From Sipunculus nudus (taxonomy: Eukaryota > Annelida > Sipuncula > Golfingiida > Sipunculidae), in NCBI GenBank assembly GCA_026874595.1, contig CM049320.1, forward strand, positions 3,017,001-3,081,000: a DNA stretch of 64,000 nucleotides, read 5' to 3'. Positions within the stretch are counted from its first letter, which is position 1. Every line of letters starts with the position of its first letter. The translations under genes and the position numbers were made by a program. Below the pieces are notes generated by a model. That model saw nothing but the letters and a program-made list of their open reading frames with translations. It did not search any database and was not told the origin of the DNA. Positions 26,901-36,499 of this stretch are shown here, piece after piece.

Positions 26901-29545
26901 AAACACGTAGTCCTGATCTTGACATTTTACACTCCTGTAAGATAAATCCAGTTATATTGATTTTGTGAAATACCGGCTTCTGAGGTCTAGAATAGAGCAC
27001 ATGACTCAAGGAGATCATGAGTTCAAATCTCAGCCGAGGAGGGGAGAGATTTTTCACGGTTAGCCCCCAACCAGGATGAGCGCTATGTAGGTTTAATGGG
27101 AAGGCTAGGCCCCCCAGAAGTGTAGAACTCACAAACGTGTGCGTCTTTGGAGGGTTCTTCTGTGTTATGACTCTGCAATGTAGCTTATCGCACATCCAGG
27201 ATCTGTAGGTACGGTAGACACCGGGCCTGGATCCTTAGTGACACAAGGGTATAAAATAACATGATAGGAAGCGCGTGATACCGCCCTATCATGTAGACCA
27301 AACTAAAAAGGAACTCTGCAGATGTACATACTAAGATTAAGAATAAGATAACACAGCATAAAAATGGAGGCGGTTACTTTCGCCAAAAAATCTTTAAAAA
27401 GAGTTATATTGATTCTACAACAAGATTTCATACTTTCTCTGTAATTGTATTTTTTTTTTTTTTAATAACAGGGATATTTCTCTTATTAAAAAATCCTAAA
27501 TACAATAACACATCTTATTTCTAGCTTTACAATGTGCCTTGGTTATCTGGCCCAGGGTTGTATAGATTCATTCCAGGCATATATAAAACAATTATAGATG
27601 CCATAATATATTAATTACAAGTCTTATATCAGAGAAACCTAAGCAGGTACAAATTCCCCCTGTCAGGACAAAAATCTGGTGCATTGTTGCAGAACTGTAC
27701 TGTACGCTCTTAGGCAAACAGTGTTCAAGAGTGAGCGCACACAGGGGATGTAGCTTATTTAACTAGTGGTCAGTCATGACGGAATGCGGTATACACCCAT
27801 TCCACCGGAACCAGCGTAAATACACGCAGCCCTCGACGTGAATCACCGCACGATCTTCAGTTTATGTGTGTTTCAGTGCCGGGTTATGGACTTAGGGTAC
27901 CATAGAAACAATATCACTGAGTATTGAACATAAACGTCATTGTAAAATAATATCATCCAGTATAATCTACAAATATGCTCAGGTGTGATCAAGAAAATGT
28001 AATCGTTAAATCATAGTTTTATAACTTGTCAGTGGATATCATCTGAGGTAAAACACGGCCATACTAAGTCTAGAATAAAAAGTGCAGGGCAAGGGCAGTG
28101 GCGAAGGTATTAAAATAATACGGCACACTAAAGGGTGCACACTATTCACCAAGGGGCACTCTAACACCCAATATTATACATGTTGCAATACAAACTATTC
28201 AATGATAACATACTGTCATTCCCCTTAATCCAAATATGTATGTAATTTTAAGGGACAATTTATATGAAAACAAAAGTTCGCTGTTTGATTTACAATACTT
28301 TCATATGTCAGAATATGCTGAAAATTCATAATATGGCCACCATTGTGCTTTCCCTGGTGGTACGTCATGTTTTAATATTTCGGGGAATCTCTGAGGTTCT
28401 ATATAGATTTTTCCATATTGATTTCAAGGAACTAGGCCAGGTCGATCTAGTGATTATCCGCTCTGAAATCAAACGCCATAACGGCAAGGCTACGTCATAC
28501 GTACTACCAATCATCGTCTATTAAAATCTATATCAAGAAGGATTACTTTTTTATTATTTATTAATCATATTTCAAGTCAATACGGTTTTTATTTTCTCAT
28601 CTTACTGTACAAATCTACAAACATGACTCACAAATACATGCATTATACCATATGGGTATTTGCGAAATGCCTGCTATTTTTTATGAAAATAGAAAATGAA
28701 ATAACAAACGTCATCTGAAATATAATGAAATTCTAAAATGTTTGTTTACAGTTACTGCCAGAATAATTCAAAACTTTTATCAACAGAAGAAGTAATATTC
28801 GTACAGATGTAATAGTAGCAGCAGTTGTGGTATTGTTATCATCGTAACTATTTTTTTAGCAAATAAAGCTTTAGAAATACTGATAGTGTATCAGAAATGA
28901 AGTATTATTATTATTACTAATATTAATGAACACAGGTGGTATCAGAACTAAGTCAGTGAAGAAAGATGCTCACCGAATCGGATGTAAGCTGAGTACTCTG
29001 GAGTGAACTCGACACCTATCACTGGAGACAGGAGAACCTCGCAGGTGCCGTTGGTCAAGGCGTTTACAGCACGACATGCTGGCGACTGGTTGCATTTGGC
29101 CAAACACTCCAATGGCAGGATGCTGGAGCGTGACTGGCCAAGTTTAGCCAAAACTCGAGATTCCTTGTGTATGTCGTAATATCGGATTGAATTAGTTGTA
29201 GTAAGGGTCTCTGTAAAAGAGAAAATGATGACATGTACAGATAAATTATAACAGTTCATATATACTTACATATGTAAACATTTGGTCTGGTAAAAGGCAG
29301 TTTTTTTTTAATTTCTAAAATGCTTTTAGGTGATTATAAAAACTTTTATTTTATATGAAAGCTGCTTGTGTCATGAAAATTGTAAAAAAAAGTCCCCAAT
29401 TCAAAAGGTGACAGCCATACCCACCCATCCTTCCACTTAGTCTCCCACCTCTCTCTGCGCCGCACGGGCGTAGCCAGGATTGAGGGAGGGAGGGGGGGGG
29501 GCCGACATATTTTGGCAAAGGCAAAATTGAAGCAGTTATGTTTAA

Positions 29546-29579
<34 letters not shown>

Positions 29580-30173
29580 TATAAATATATATCAATATAG
29601 GTTCATTACCTTGCGTCAACAGAGGGCTCGATCCGTAAAACAGAGAGCATAGATAATGTAATATATATCAAACAGTCCGAGAGTTCAGTTCATGTTCGAT
29701 TTATGACACACTACGGTCAGTTTCGCCCAGAAGGCTCTTCAGGTGTGATTATGAGTACGGTGTACAGGCCAACTCCTACTTAAATATCACAAAACGCTGT
29801 CAGTTATGCCTGTGGGAAAAATGATTCATCATAACCAGACGAAAATGTTCAATACTAAACACAAGATCAGAATTAATAAGCAAATGCAGGCACCAAAACA
29901 AATTCCTCCTCGTTAACAATTAATGTTATCTTTATACAGGTGTATATCAACAAACCGAGTAAAAACCCCAAGTTTGTTCATTGAATAATTAATTTATCAA
30001 TCGATTGTAAAGATTTTAAAATTAATTTTGGTAAAAGGCTGTCACCATTAAAGGCTCTTACCTTTATGTAAAGACGAAAAGAAAAGGCATCTACTGTTTT
30101 CTGATGTAGCAAACTAATAATAAGTTTGCTTACCTGTGACACAGAAAATCAAGATGAGTGTTTGGCAAATCAT
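9359..30173 (-). CDS. PAN/apple-like plus C-type lectin secreted protein gene, five coding exons
   Basis: Five exons on the minus strand join to a predicted 264-residue protein. Seen: residues 1-16 form a short hydrophobic signal peptide; 22-92 a PAN/apple-like domain with Cys49, 53, 59 and 70 in the C-x3-C-x5-C spacing; 93-123 a Ser/Thr/Pro-rich linker; 124-264 a long-form C-type lectin domain with Cys127, 143, 160, 234, 251 and 259. All introns are GT-AG and phase 1, so each internal exon is a symmetrical module, as is common for extracellular domains. The start has an in-frame TGA four codons upstream and A at -3. Known: such lectins often act in invertebrate immunity, mucus or adhesion; PAN domains bind protein or carbohydrate. 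The usual EPN/QPD calcium-sugar motif is absent, so ligand and calcium dependence are open. The exon 3 donor is weak and an extra linker exon cannot be excluded. Confidence 0.85.
9611..11134. mobile_element. Non-autonomous hAT-type DNA transposon in intron 4
   Basis: The left end starts CAGGGTTGG and the right end finishes CCAACCCTG as inverted termini. They are flanked by a perfect 8-bp target duplication, GTGCTATT (9603-9610 and 11135-11142). Eight-bp duplications and CAGGG-type termini are hAT hallmarks. Both subterminal regions carry many copies of GCCTAAAAC/GTTTTAGGC, as expected for transposase binding. The 1,524-bp body holds no transposase-like frame, so movement would have been in trans. 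It interrupts the intron 31 nt before the exon 5 acceptor. Confidence 0.9.
11143..12549. other. Intron 4 sequence, no gene seen
   Basis: Includes G13 (11288-11300), C15 (11908-11922) and a short (TTA)n run near 12451-12483. A T8-CAG polypyrimidine stretch on the minus strand (about 11178-11168) probably marks the 3' part of the intron before the hAT insertion. Confidence 0.5.
12550..12618. repeat. (TA)n microsatellite
   Basis: About 68 bp of uninterrupted TA in intron 4, ending in a short GT run. It is the first of three TA tracts within 550 bp (also 12828-12868 and 13047-13096). Confidence 0.9.
12828..12868. repeat. (TA)n microsatellite
   Basis: About 40 bp of uninterrupted TA in intron 4. 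Confidence 0.9.
13047..13233. repeat. (TA)n tract and first copy of a 135-bp direct repeat
   Basis: TA repeats at 13047-13096 run into a GT-rich stretch and then gatgttagagataaagcgg...cttataaactgtctttaatc (13099-13233). The latter is repeated at 13501-13634 with few differences. No terminal features of a transposon are seen. Confidence 0.75.
13501..13634. repeat. Second copy of the 135-bp direct repeat
   Basis: Near-identical to 13099-13233 (single-base differences such as attcacagaag versus atttacagcag), separated by about 268 bp of unrelated sequence. The pair is probably a recent local duplication in intron 4. Confidence 0.75.
14467..15797. mobile_element. Second non-autonomous hAT-type element in intron 4
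   Basis: Termini TAGGGCT...AGCCCTA are inverted and flanked by 8-bp near-identical duplications, GTTACGAC (14459-14466) and GCTACGAC (15798-15805). The inner ends carry inverted CGATA-type words (ACCGATATATCGATA on the left, ACGTATCGGGTATCGA on the right). The 1,331-bp body includes a 60-bp (TA)n tract at 14884-14946 and no recognisable transposase. One mismatch in the duplication and the imperfect termini suggest an older insertion than the element at 9.6 kb. Confidence 0.75.
17189..17392 (-). CDS. Exon 4: N-terminal half of the C-type lectin domain
   Basis: This exon is 204 nt (68 codons, phase 1 at both ends), with acceptor gatctttcgcag and donor AAAA|GTAAGT. It opens with TCPDGYG, then RSCYKF, then WDDARDHCVRRDGDLVTLET. 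These are the N-terminal cysteine pair of long-form domains, the first helix with the conserved Cys, and the G-x-L-V-x-L strand. The family match is clear from these landmarks and their spacing. Confidence 0.9.
17393..22299. other. Intron 3 sequence, mostly unassigned
   Basis: Apart from the 19.05-kb repeat, no exon passed inspection. An 82-codon minus-strand frame at 21274-21026 has no splice-site support or recognisable domain. Confidence 0.45.
19045..19215. repeat. AGTGCCCACTTT tandem-type repeat
   Basis: Words aagtgcccac(a/t)tt and agaggtgc(t/c)cac recur four to five times and the block ends gagaggtttgactgta. It is non-coding and in intron 3. Confidence 0.5.
22300..22632 (-). mobile_element. 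tRNA-derived SINE-like repeat, family 2, copy 1
   Basis: This shares extended similarity with 23873-24220: ccttggacgggctttt, ttaccctgaaataggtaacc, and atgtttggagaaatagc are matched in order. A box-B-like TTTCGAATCCCGGC reads on the minus strand. It lies in intron 3. A 110-residue minus-strand frame crossing it is repeat-derived. Confidence 0.5.
23873..24220 (-). mobile_element. tRNA-derived SINE-like repeat, family 2, copy 2
   Basis: This is collinear with the copy at 22300-22632 over about 330 bp with many substitutions. A box-B-like GACTCGAATCCTGGC reads on the minus strand. A third partial match (ccctaaacatctctggcgtaaat) sits near 22690-22720. Confidence 0.5.
24647..25260 (+). mobile_element. 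Candidate solo LTR in intron 3
   Basis: The block begins TGTATG and ends ACAATACA, with short inverted TGTAT/ATACA tips and imperfect 5-bp flanks (aattg, acttg). It carries a TATA-like gtataaaac near 24950 and AATAAA near 25202, the order expected for promoter and polyadenylation signal in an LTR. It is antisense to the lectin gene and 63 bp from exon 3. No second LTR or internal retroelement genes are seen. Confidence 0.4.
25324..25416 (-). CDS. Exon 3: Ser/Thr/Pro-rich linker
   Basis: This exon is 93 nt (31 codons, phase 1 at both ends). The acceptor is ttttcacattacag. Residues 93-123 are rich in Thr, Ser, Pro and Ala, include an N-V-T sequon (residues 112-114) and lack cysteine: a flexible, probably O-glycosylated spacer between PAN and lectin domains. 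The donor G|GTACAG is the only one I see that keeps phase 1, but it is weak at +4 and +5. The 3' boundary is therefore the least certain part of the model. Confidence 0.65.
26970..27400 (+). mobile_element. SINE-like repeat, family 1, best preserved copy
   Basis: A tRNA-like head (ggcttctgaggtctagaat, then box-B-like gagttcaaatctcagcc) is followed by a body with ttttcacggt, aggatgagcgct and ttctgtgttatgactctg, and a tail gaactctgcagatgtacata...atggaggcggttac. Head, body and tail recur in the copies near 44.5 and 46.0 kb. It lies in intron 2. Confidence 0.55.
28974..29210 (-). CDS. Exon 2: PAN/apple-like domain
   Basis: This exon is 237 nt (79 codons, phase 1 at both ends). The acceptor is tctcttttacag and the donor CG|GTGAGC. 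The translation contains LECLAKCNQSPACRAVNAL, and a later Cys within NGTCEV. This four-cysteine pattern with a hydrophobic core matches the PAN/apple superfamily. One N-glycosylation sequon (N67-G-T) is visible. The domain is compact (about 70 residues) and appears confined to one exon. Confidence 0.85.
29463..29600 (+). repeat. Repeat end GGGCGTAGCCAGGATTGAGG plus (TA)n, copy 1
   Basis: gggcgtagccaggattgagg, then ggccgacatattt and ggcaaaattgaagca leading into a TA tract (29548-29590) is matched at 50832-50940. A related end (caggggcggatccaggattt) lies at 31539. The caggggcg start resembles hAT termini but no partner end was found. It lies in intron 1. Confidence 0.45.
30134..30173 (-). CDS. 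Exon 1: start codon and signal peptide
   Basis: The ATG (30173-30171) opens M-I-C-Q-T followed by a hydrophobic run L-I-L-I-F-C-V-T, a compact signal peptide core. The donor is CACAG|GTAAGC, close to consensus, and splits a codon after its first base. An in-frame TGA lies four codons upstream of the ATG, which fixes the start. Cleavage probably falls just after the exon junction, near residues 14-17. Confidence 0.8.
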
Positions 30174-30258
30174 TTTGTCGTTAACTCAGCAAGTCACGAA
30201 CTAAGTTTTCCCTGGCTACCAACAGGACAGAATGGCACAGTTGCTTGATGGCGTAACT

Positions 30259-30288
30259 CTTTATACCAGTGGATCCAACCCTACGTCA
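30259..30288 (-). promoter_or_regulatory. Core promoter of the lectin gene: TATA box and CRE-like site
   Basis: On the minus strand TATAAAG occupies 30265-30259, about 86 nt upstream of the start codon, which places a transcription start near 30230 and a short 5' leader of roughly 60 nt. A CRE-like TGACGTAG (30288-30281) lies about 15 bp further upstream. Position relative to a well-defined start codon supports the call; no initiator is obvious. Confidence 0.55.
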
Positions 30289-30762
30289 TAAAATGTCATC
30301 CTTACCACAAGGCATTAACACTGAATAAATTATCTATTTATGTACACGTTTTGTAGCCTGAACTGGTAAATCAATATATCATCAGCGTTATATAAATGAG
30401 GTTTGCTGAAAATGGCCAGTTAGACACGGCTAATTTGCATATGCTTCCAATACTTATTGACCATGCAAATATGGATTATTCTGTGAACTAATTGTGTAAT
30501 ACCTAAAAGTTTGAAACTTGAAAACTTTGCAGATTATTTTTGAAAAGTCTGTGCTTTGTAAAATATATATTTTCTGTGTGCCTTGGAAACATGATAACTA
30601 TAAATATGAACATGTGGAATTATTTACATAATACAAGTTGTAACATTAATAAATAACTAGTCTGTTGTATTCTTGTTACATGTCAAACACCTTTTTTCTC
30701 AACATGCCAACTGCGCGAGCTTCATCGATTGTCTGCTTTGTTGGACCTTTATATCAATGTAA

Positions 30763-30883
30763 ATTAAAAACAGAAAAATGCCAGTATCTGCGACAATGAT
30801 AACTATTATATACAAGTGACATGTGTCACTTGTATATAAATGTTATCACTGTCACAGATACTGGAATTTTTTCCTGTTTTTTA
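30763..30883. repeat. Near-perfect palindrome upstream of the lectin gene
   Basis: Two arms of about 58 bp, inverted and roughly 88% identical, meet at AAGTGACA-TG-TGTCACTT (30814-30831). Shared phrases are ccagtatctg and tatatacaagtgaca. A spacer of only 2 bp means a single strand could fold almost completely. It lies about 500 bp upstream of the lectin TATA box. Confidence 0.85.
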
Positions 30884-31635
30884 TGACCTTATGCTCATGT
30901 TCAAGCATGATCTCAGCATGACCTAAGATTTTATGGCAAATATTAAAAATTGTTTGTAAGAATTTTCAAGAAAGTGTTTGCTAATTTTGTTATTACCTTA
31001 TTTGATGATATAGGATATGTGTCTGATAAAGTTAATCTCTTGGTATAGTCCAAAATGACGGCTGAGGATGTCCTGTGACATGACCACTAAAGTTACAAAA
31101 TAAAAACTCTCAGCAGCACAGATGCTTACATAGAACAGGGAAAGCTGTCTAAGAGAGAAACTTGTTTGCATATGCGTGTTTCAAGGCAATCCAGGAATTT
31201 AGTTTATACAATTATTTTCACCATAGAAAACTTTAGTGTTATTTTACAACAATGAGTTATATATTCCTTCGACCCAATCCTGTTCTTGTTCAAACGCTGC
31301 AATATTTTAAATTATTTTTCCTTTTGATTATTTCTCATTGAAGGCTTTATTTCCAATCGATGGGTAAAGGCAACATAAGAAATATTCCCATGTCACTGCT
31401 ACCTCAATAGAGCCAATACGTGTACATGTATATGACGAAACTGCCTCTGGTGAAATCCGAGGTCAACATTTAAGGGCAAATTTCTTACAGTCAACTTATA
31501 TTAGTTATCAGAATACTGATAATCTTGTATGAATGTTCAGGGGCGGATCCAGGATTTCACAAGTGGAGGGGGGCTTGTGGATACTTGCATACTCATACAT
31601 ACATACATGCATACAAGGGTGCCGGCACTTGGCCT

Positions 31636-31640
<5 letters not shown>

Positions 31641-31690
<50 letters not shown>

Positions 31691-31692
31691 CA
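31641..31692. repeat. (TA)n microsatellite
   Basis: TA repeats with a few GT/CA interruptions, just downstream of the repeat end at 31539. Confidence 0.85.
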
Positions 31693-32429
31693 TATTGTAT
31701 ATAAATATTTATATCTGATACAGGGTTTACTTTTGATGTTAAAAATGTCATATAAGGTGGATCGTTGAATACGTTTCCTGAATTTAAGTCGCTTTATACC
31801 TATATGAATTCTCTGCAGTTTTTAAACTTGAGAATAATGATTTGGAAAACATCAAAAGTTACTGATTGCTCAGGTTAAGATGTATAAGATATGGCCAGTA
31901 TGACATTTTGTTTCCTGTAAACAGGTATTCGTAGTCTTATTCTAACTTGCAATAATTTGCACACTGGCAACAAACAAAACAGGACTGTGGCCATTTATCA
32001 AAATATATCTTTTGCACTTGTCCTCTTCATGTACGTTCTGATATTTTTATAAATTGTGAAATTGTTGTTAATGAAATGCAACTTATAATATTTTCTGAGA
32101 CAAAGTTTTTCAAATGAAAACTCATGTTGAGACAATACGTTCATGCAGAATAAAAAGTCCGACAAACTGCTAGTATTTGTATCTTTATTTTAGAAATTTA
32201 AAATTATTAAAAGGATAATATTAGTTCAAGAGAAATGTGTGGCAATGTGTTGGCCAACTCGATATTGCACCACTTTCGGTTCTTGACAATCATAGATTCA
32301 CCAATAAATGAAAACGGCATCATTCACCTTTTTTTCTCAATAGTAAAACATCTTTTCAATGAATATATCATGGTGTTCCAGGCAAACTCTAATATGTTTT
32401 GGATTGATCTTTCTGGCTCGCTTTCTAAT

Positions 32430-32527
32430 TTTATCAATGTCCGTCCATAACTGTTCAGCGCATCAGCTAACAGACGAATCAACCAACGCCGATAAATAAA
32501 TAATAAATCTTGCATGACGGAGGTAAA
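32430..32527. repeat. Terminal fragment of the same inverted-terminal element
   Basis: The sequence tgtccgtccataactg, gctaacagacgaatcaacc and gacggaggtaaaa parallels the right end of the copy at 47.2-47.35 kb. No matching left end was found, so this is a truncated piece. Confidence 0.35.
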
Positions 32528-33428
32528 ATTAATTATGCAAATAAAGACTTCTCAACAGCAAGCAGTAAGAACGGGGAATTCGTAGCAAACGAATTAAATG
32601 ACCTGGGCTTTGATGTTTTTATCAAACGATTGATAGATAAAAGTACAACTTGTGTATATAAATAATCTCTTTTTAAGCTATCATATAGATATAAACACGA
32701 GGGGTAAGAACAAGTGCTCAACGATGTAAACATCCATTTTCATTATTTATTCTAAAATATAGGATACATCATAAAATAAAGACATAAAAACATATAAACA
32801 ACATTGAAAAAGGCAAATGAATAACTCATTATTGGATATAAATATCGAACTACCCTGTTGACTTTTTAAGATGTTACTCAGCAGCGTTCATTCTGCAACG
32901 AAGGAGTGATAGCTTAAATTTCTTTTCCATGTGTGCAGTTGCTTTATTAGTCTATTTATATATATACATTTGTAACCGAAAATAAATCTTCCATGAAATC
33001 ATACTGCTGATATGAAATATTTAGTTTACTAATTTCTTTTACCGTTTGTACAGTTTATCTTTTGAACAGCGGCAAGGAAATGTAATCTCAAAACAGATTC
33101 GGCATTGAGAATTCTAGCTGATATAAACAGCCAAATTCCTAATCCATAACACATATTAATTTTGCCGTGCAATAAACGTTCCCTGCTTATCATAAAAGTC
33201 AATGACAATGCATGTATATTCACACATTATATATATTATTATTTTTTAATTGAATTATATTATATTATCGTTAAGTCAAAATGAATAAATGGTTTATATT
33301 TCTAAGATAAAGCGAGGTGAAAAAGGCTCGTTTTTAGCTCAGCTGACTGAGAGTCATCTGAGCTATAGCGATCACTCTTTGTCCGTCGTCCGTCTGTCCG
33401 TCTGTCCGTCTGTCCGTCTGTCCGTCCG

Positions 33429-34700
33429 TTAACCAGACACAAATCGTAACCGCTGAACCTAGAACCTTGTAACTTGGGATTCTGAGAGGTCCATGAAAAA
33501 TCTCCTTGGAAACAAGAAATTAGGTCTCTGTTACCCATATCCTTCGAGCTATGGGGCCCCAAAGTACCCCCCAGAATAGTAAAAAATTTCATACAAAAAC
33601 TTCAATATCTCAATAACTACAACACTGATGGTCATGATATTTGGCATACATATTGATAATGAGATGTTCCATAAGTTCCTGCATACTGGTGGCGCCACCT
33701 GTATTTTTCGATTTTTTTACAATTTTTTCCTCGTTTAAAGATGCTGTCATCTGTTAACGTGGCACAAATCGTAACCGCTGGACCTAGAATCTTCATTCTC
33801 GACACACTGAGAAACCTATTAAAAGTCTCCGTGGAAACCATAAATTAGATATCTGTTTCCCATATCCTTCGAGCTATGGGGCCCCAAAGTACCCCCCAGA
33901 AAAGTCAAAAATTTCATACAAAAACTTCTATATCTCATTAACTACTTGACTGATGGTCATGATTTTTGGCATACATATTGATCATGAGATGTTCCATCAC
34001 TTCCTGCAGACTGGTGGCGCAACCTGAATTTTTCGATTTTTTACGAATTTAAAAATGTGAACAGCTGTTTACAGGGCACAAATCATAAAGACTGGACCTA
34101 GAATCTTCATTCTTGACACACTGAGAGGTCCATAAAAAGTCTCCATGAAAACCTGAAATAAGGTCTCTGTTACCCATATCCTTGGAGCTATGGGGGGCTC
34201 CCAATAACCCCCCAGAATAATGGAAAATTTGATAAAAACAAACTGCAACATCTCAATAACTACAACACTGATGGTCATGATTTTTGGCATACATATTGAT
34301 CAAGAGGTGTTTCATCAGTACCTGCAGACTGGTGGTGCCACCTGTATTTTTTCAAATTTCCACAATTTTTTATTCTCTATTTTTGAGACCTTTCAGGATG
34401 TAGTTATCTGTCAACAGGGTACAAATCGTAAGGACTGGACCTAGAATCTTCATTCTTGTCATGCAAGGAGGCCCATGAAAAGTGCCTGTGGAAACTTAAA
34501 ATTAGGTCTCTGTTACCCATATCCTTCAAGCTATAGGACTCCGAAGTATCCCTCAGAATAATGGACAATTTGATACAAAAGCTGAAGTATCTGAACAACT
34601 AATGGGGAGATCACCATGATTCTTTGCATGGATATTGATGTTTTTAAGTGTTTTTATTAGTTTCTGCAGACTGGTGGAGCCACCTGTATTTTTGTACCCG
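33429..34700 (+). repeat. Type A tandem units
   Basis: Four units repeat, in order: acaaatcgtaa, ggacctagaatcttcattct, gagaggtccat, ggtctctgttacccatatcc, gagctatgggg, accccccagaat, ggtcatgatttttggcatac, and a GGTGGCGCCACC-like palindrome. Divergence between units is moderate. Short open frames here are repeat products. Confidence 0.8.
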
Positions 34701-34799
34701 CCAAAACGAAGTTTTGTGGATACTATGTTTTTGACCGGGTTCCTCCGCCATTGCCGCGTTCGTTTCCAGAGAGCTCCTCTGGGACTTGATTTTATGAGC

Positions 34800-36200
34800 T
34801 TTCCAAGCTCATATCTCGGGAACCGTTTGACTGATCAGGAAATAAAATTTATACTAATGTAGCCCTTGGATAGCTCTATAACATACACAAAAAATGGTGG
34901 CGCCACCTGTAACCATGTTTGCACACTGTCCATCTGTTCATCTGGCTTTGGTTAAAATCACTCATATCTCTGCAGTGAATTGACTAATTCACCTGAAATT
35001 CGGCATGCGTATACATCCTGGATAGCTTTCTTGATTTTATGACAGGTGGCGCCACCTACATTCTCATTCACGCTGATGACATCCAAGCTCATATTTCGGG
35101 AACCGTTTGACCGATCGGGCCAAAAATTTGCATGTGTATAGATCTAACATAGCTCTTTATCATACGCTAAACTGGTGGCGCCACCTGCAACCATTTTTGC
35201 ACAGCGTCTGTCTGTTTGTTCGGCGTGCGATAATGTCACTCATATCTCGGCAGTGGTTTGACATATCTGCCTAAAATTTTGCAGTTTTATACATCCTGGA
35301 TAGCTTTCTTGATTTTATGACAGGTGGCACCACCTACATTCACGTTCACGCTGATGACATCCAAGCTCATATCTCGGGAACCGTTTGACCGATCGGGCCA
35401 AAATTTTGCATGTGTATAGATCTAACATAGCTCTTTATCATACGCAAAACTGGTGGCACCACCTGCAACCATTTTTGCACAGCGTCTGTCTGTTTGTCTG
35501 CCGTGCAATAAAGTCACTCACATCTTGGCAGTGGTTTGACATATCTGCTTAAAATTTTGCAGTTTTATACATCCTGGATAGCTTTCTTGATTGTATGACA
35601 GGTGGCGCCACCTTTATTCTAGTTTATGCTGCAGACATCCAAGCTCATATCTCGGGAACCGTTTGAACGCTTGGGCCAAAATTTTGCAAGTGTATAGATC
35701 TCACATAGGTCTTTATCATACACAAAACTGGAGGGGCCACCTGCGACAATTTTTGCACATTTTGCACAGCGTCTGTCTGTTTGTCTGCCGTGGCCTAAAA
35801 TCACTCATTTCTCTGTAGTGGTTTGACATGACTGCCTAAAATTTTGCAGGTTTATACATCCTGGATAGCTTTCTTGATTTTATGACAGGTGGCGCCACCT
35901 ACATTCTAGTTAACGCTGCACACATCCAAGCTAATATCTCAGGAACCATTTGACCGATTGGGCCAAAATTGTGCTTGTGTTCAGATCTCACATAGGTCTT
36001 TATCATACACAAAACTGCAACCATTTTTGCACAGCGTCTGTCTGTTTGTCTGCCGTGGGCTAAAATCACTCATATCCATGTAGTGGTTTGACTTTTCTGC
36101 CTAAAATTTTGCATATGTATTCAACTTGGACAGCTTTCTGGATTTGTGGTAGGTTGCACAACCTACATACACATTTAGGCTGCAGACATCCATGCTAATA
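34800..36200 (+). repeat. Type B tandem units
   Basis: Each unit holds aagctcatatctcgggaacc, gtttgaccgatcgggcc, catgtgtatagatct, a palindrome site, tttttgcacagcgtctgtct, and tacatcctggatagctttct followed by a second palindrome site. The last unit is truncated near 36190. Confidence 0.8.
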
Positions 36201-36499
36201 TGCAACCTACCTCACTCTGTTTCCCCTTGCCACTCAATCCATGCCTCACTTCACCCGTTCCACTCTGATTTTGGCAGATACACGTAGTCACTTGTCGGCT
36301 ACCCGTATTCTAGTTTTTAAAGTGTACACATTTTTTCTCTATTTTTCAGATATATAAATACAGACTAAACCTTGGCCTGTTGGTTACTCTCTTTGATGCT
36401 TCAGTTGAATGGGTATCTACCATTCTGATGATAAAATTTCCTTTTGTGAATCTCTTCCCAGTCAGCTGAGCGTCATGACCCATGGGTCACTTGTTAAAT

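Larger units (their letters stand above)
30300..33300. other. Upstream flank of the lectin gene, no gene seen
   Basis: Contains the palindrome at 30.8 kb, a repeat end and TA tract at 31.5-31.7 kb, and a repeat fragment at 32.43-32.53 kb. Otherwise it is AT-rich with no supported coding sequence. Confidence 0.5.
33335..36496 (+). mobile_element. Composite tandem-unit repeat element (types A and B)
   Basis: The left end carries CTCAGCTGACTG (33338-33349), then a (gtccgtctgtcc)n head. The right end carries its exact inverse CAGTCAGCTGAG (36459-36470), then cgtcatgacccatgggtcac. Inside are four type A units of about 313-343 bp starting near acaaatcgtaa (33436, 33765, 34078, 34422), then about five and a half type B units of 264-286 bp marked by ccaagctcatatctcgggaa (34802, 35088, 35361, 35637, 35923). 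GGTGGCGCCACC or close variants mark nearly every unit. No protein-coding capacity is seen, so this is a non-autonomous element or satellite-like block. Confidence 0.75.

Noticed and set aside
33302-35818. Several 60-96-residue frames, including one with repeated TDGQTDRRTD
   Set aside because: They lie wholly inside tandem repeat units or the short-tandem head and change with the unit.
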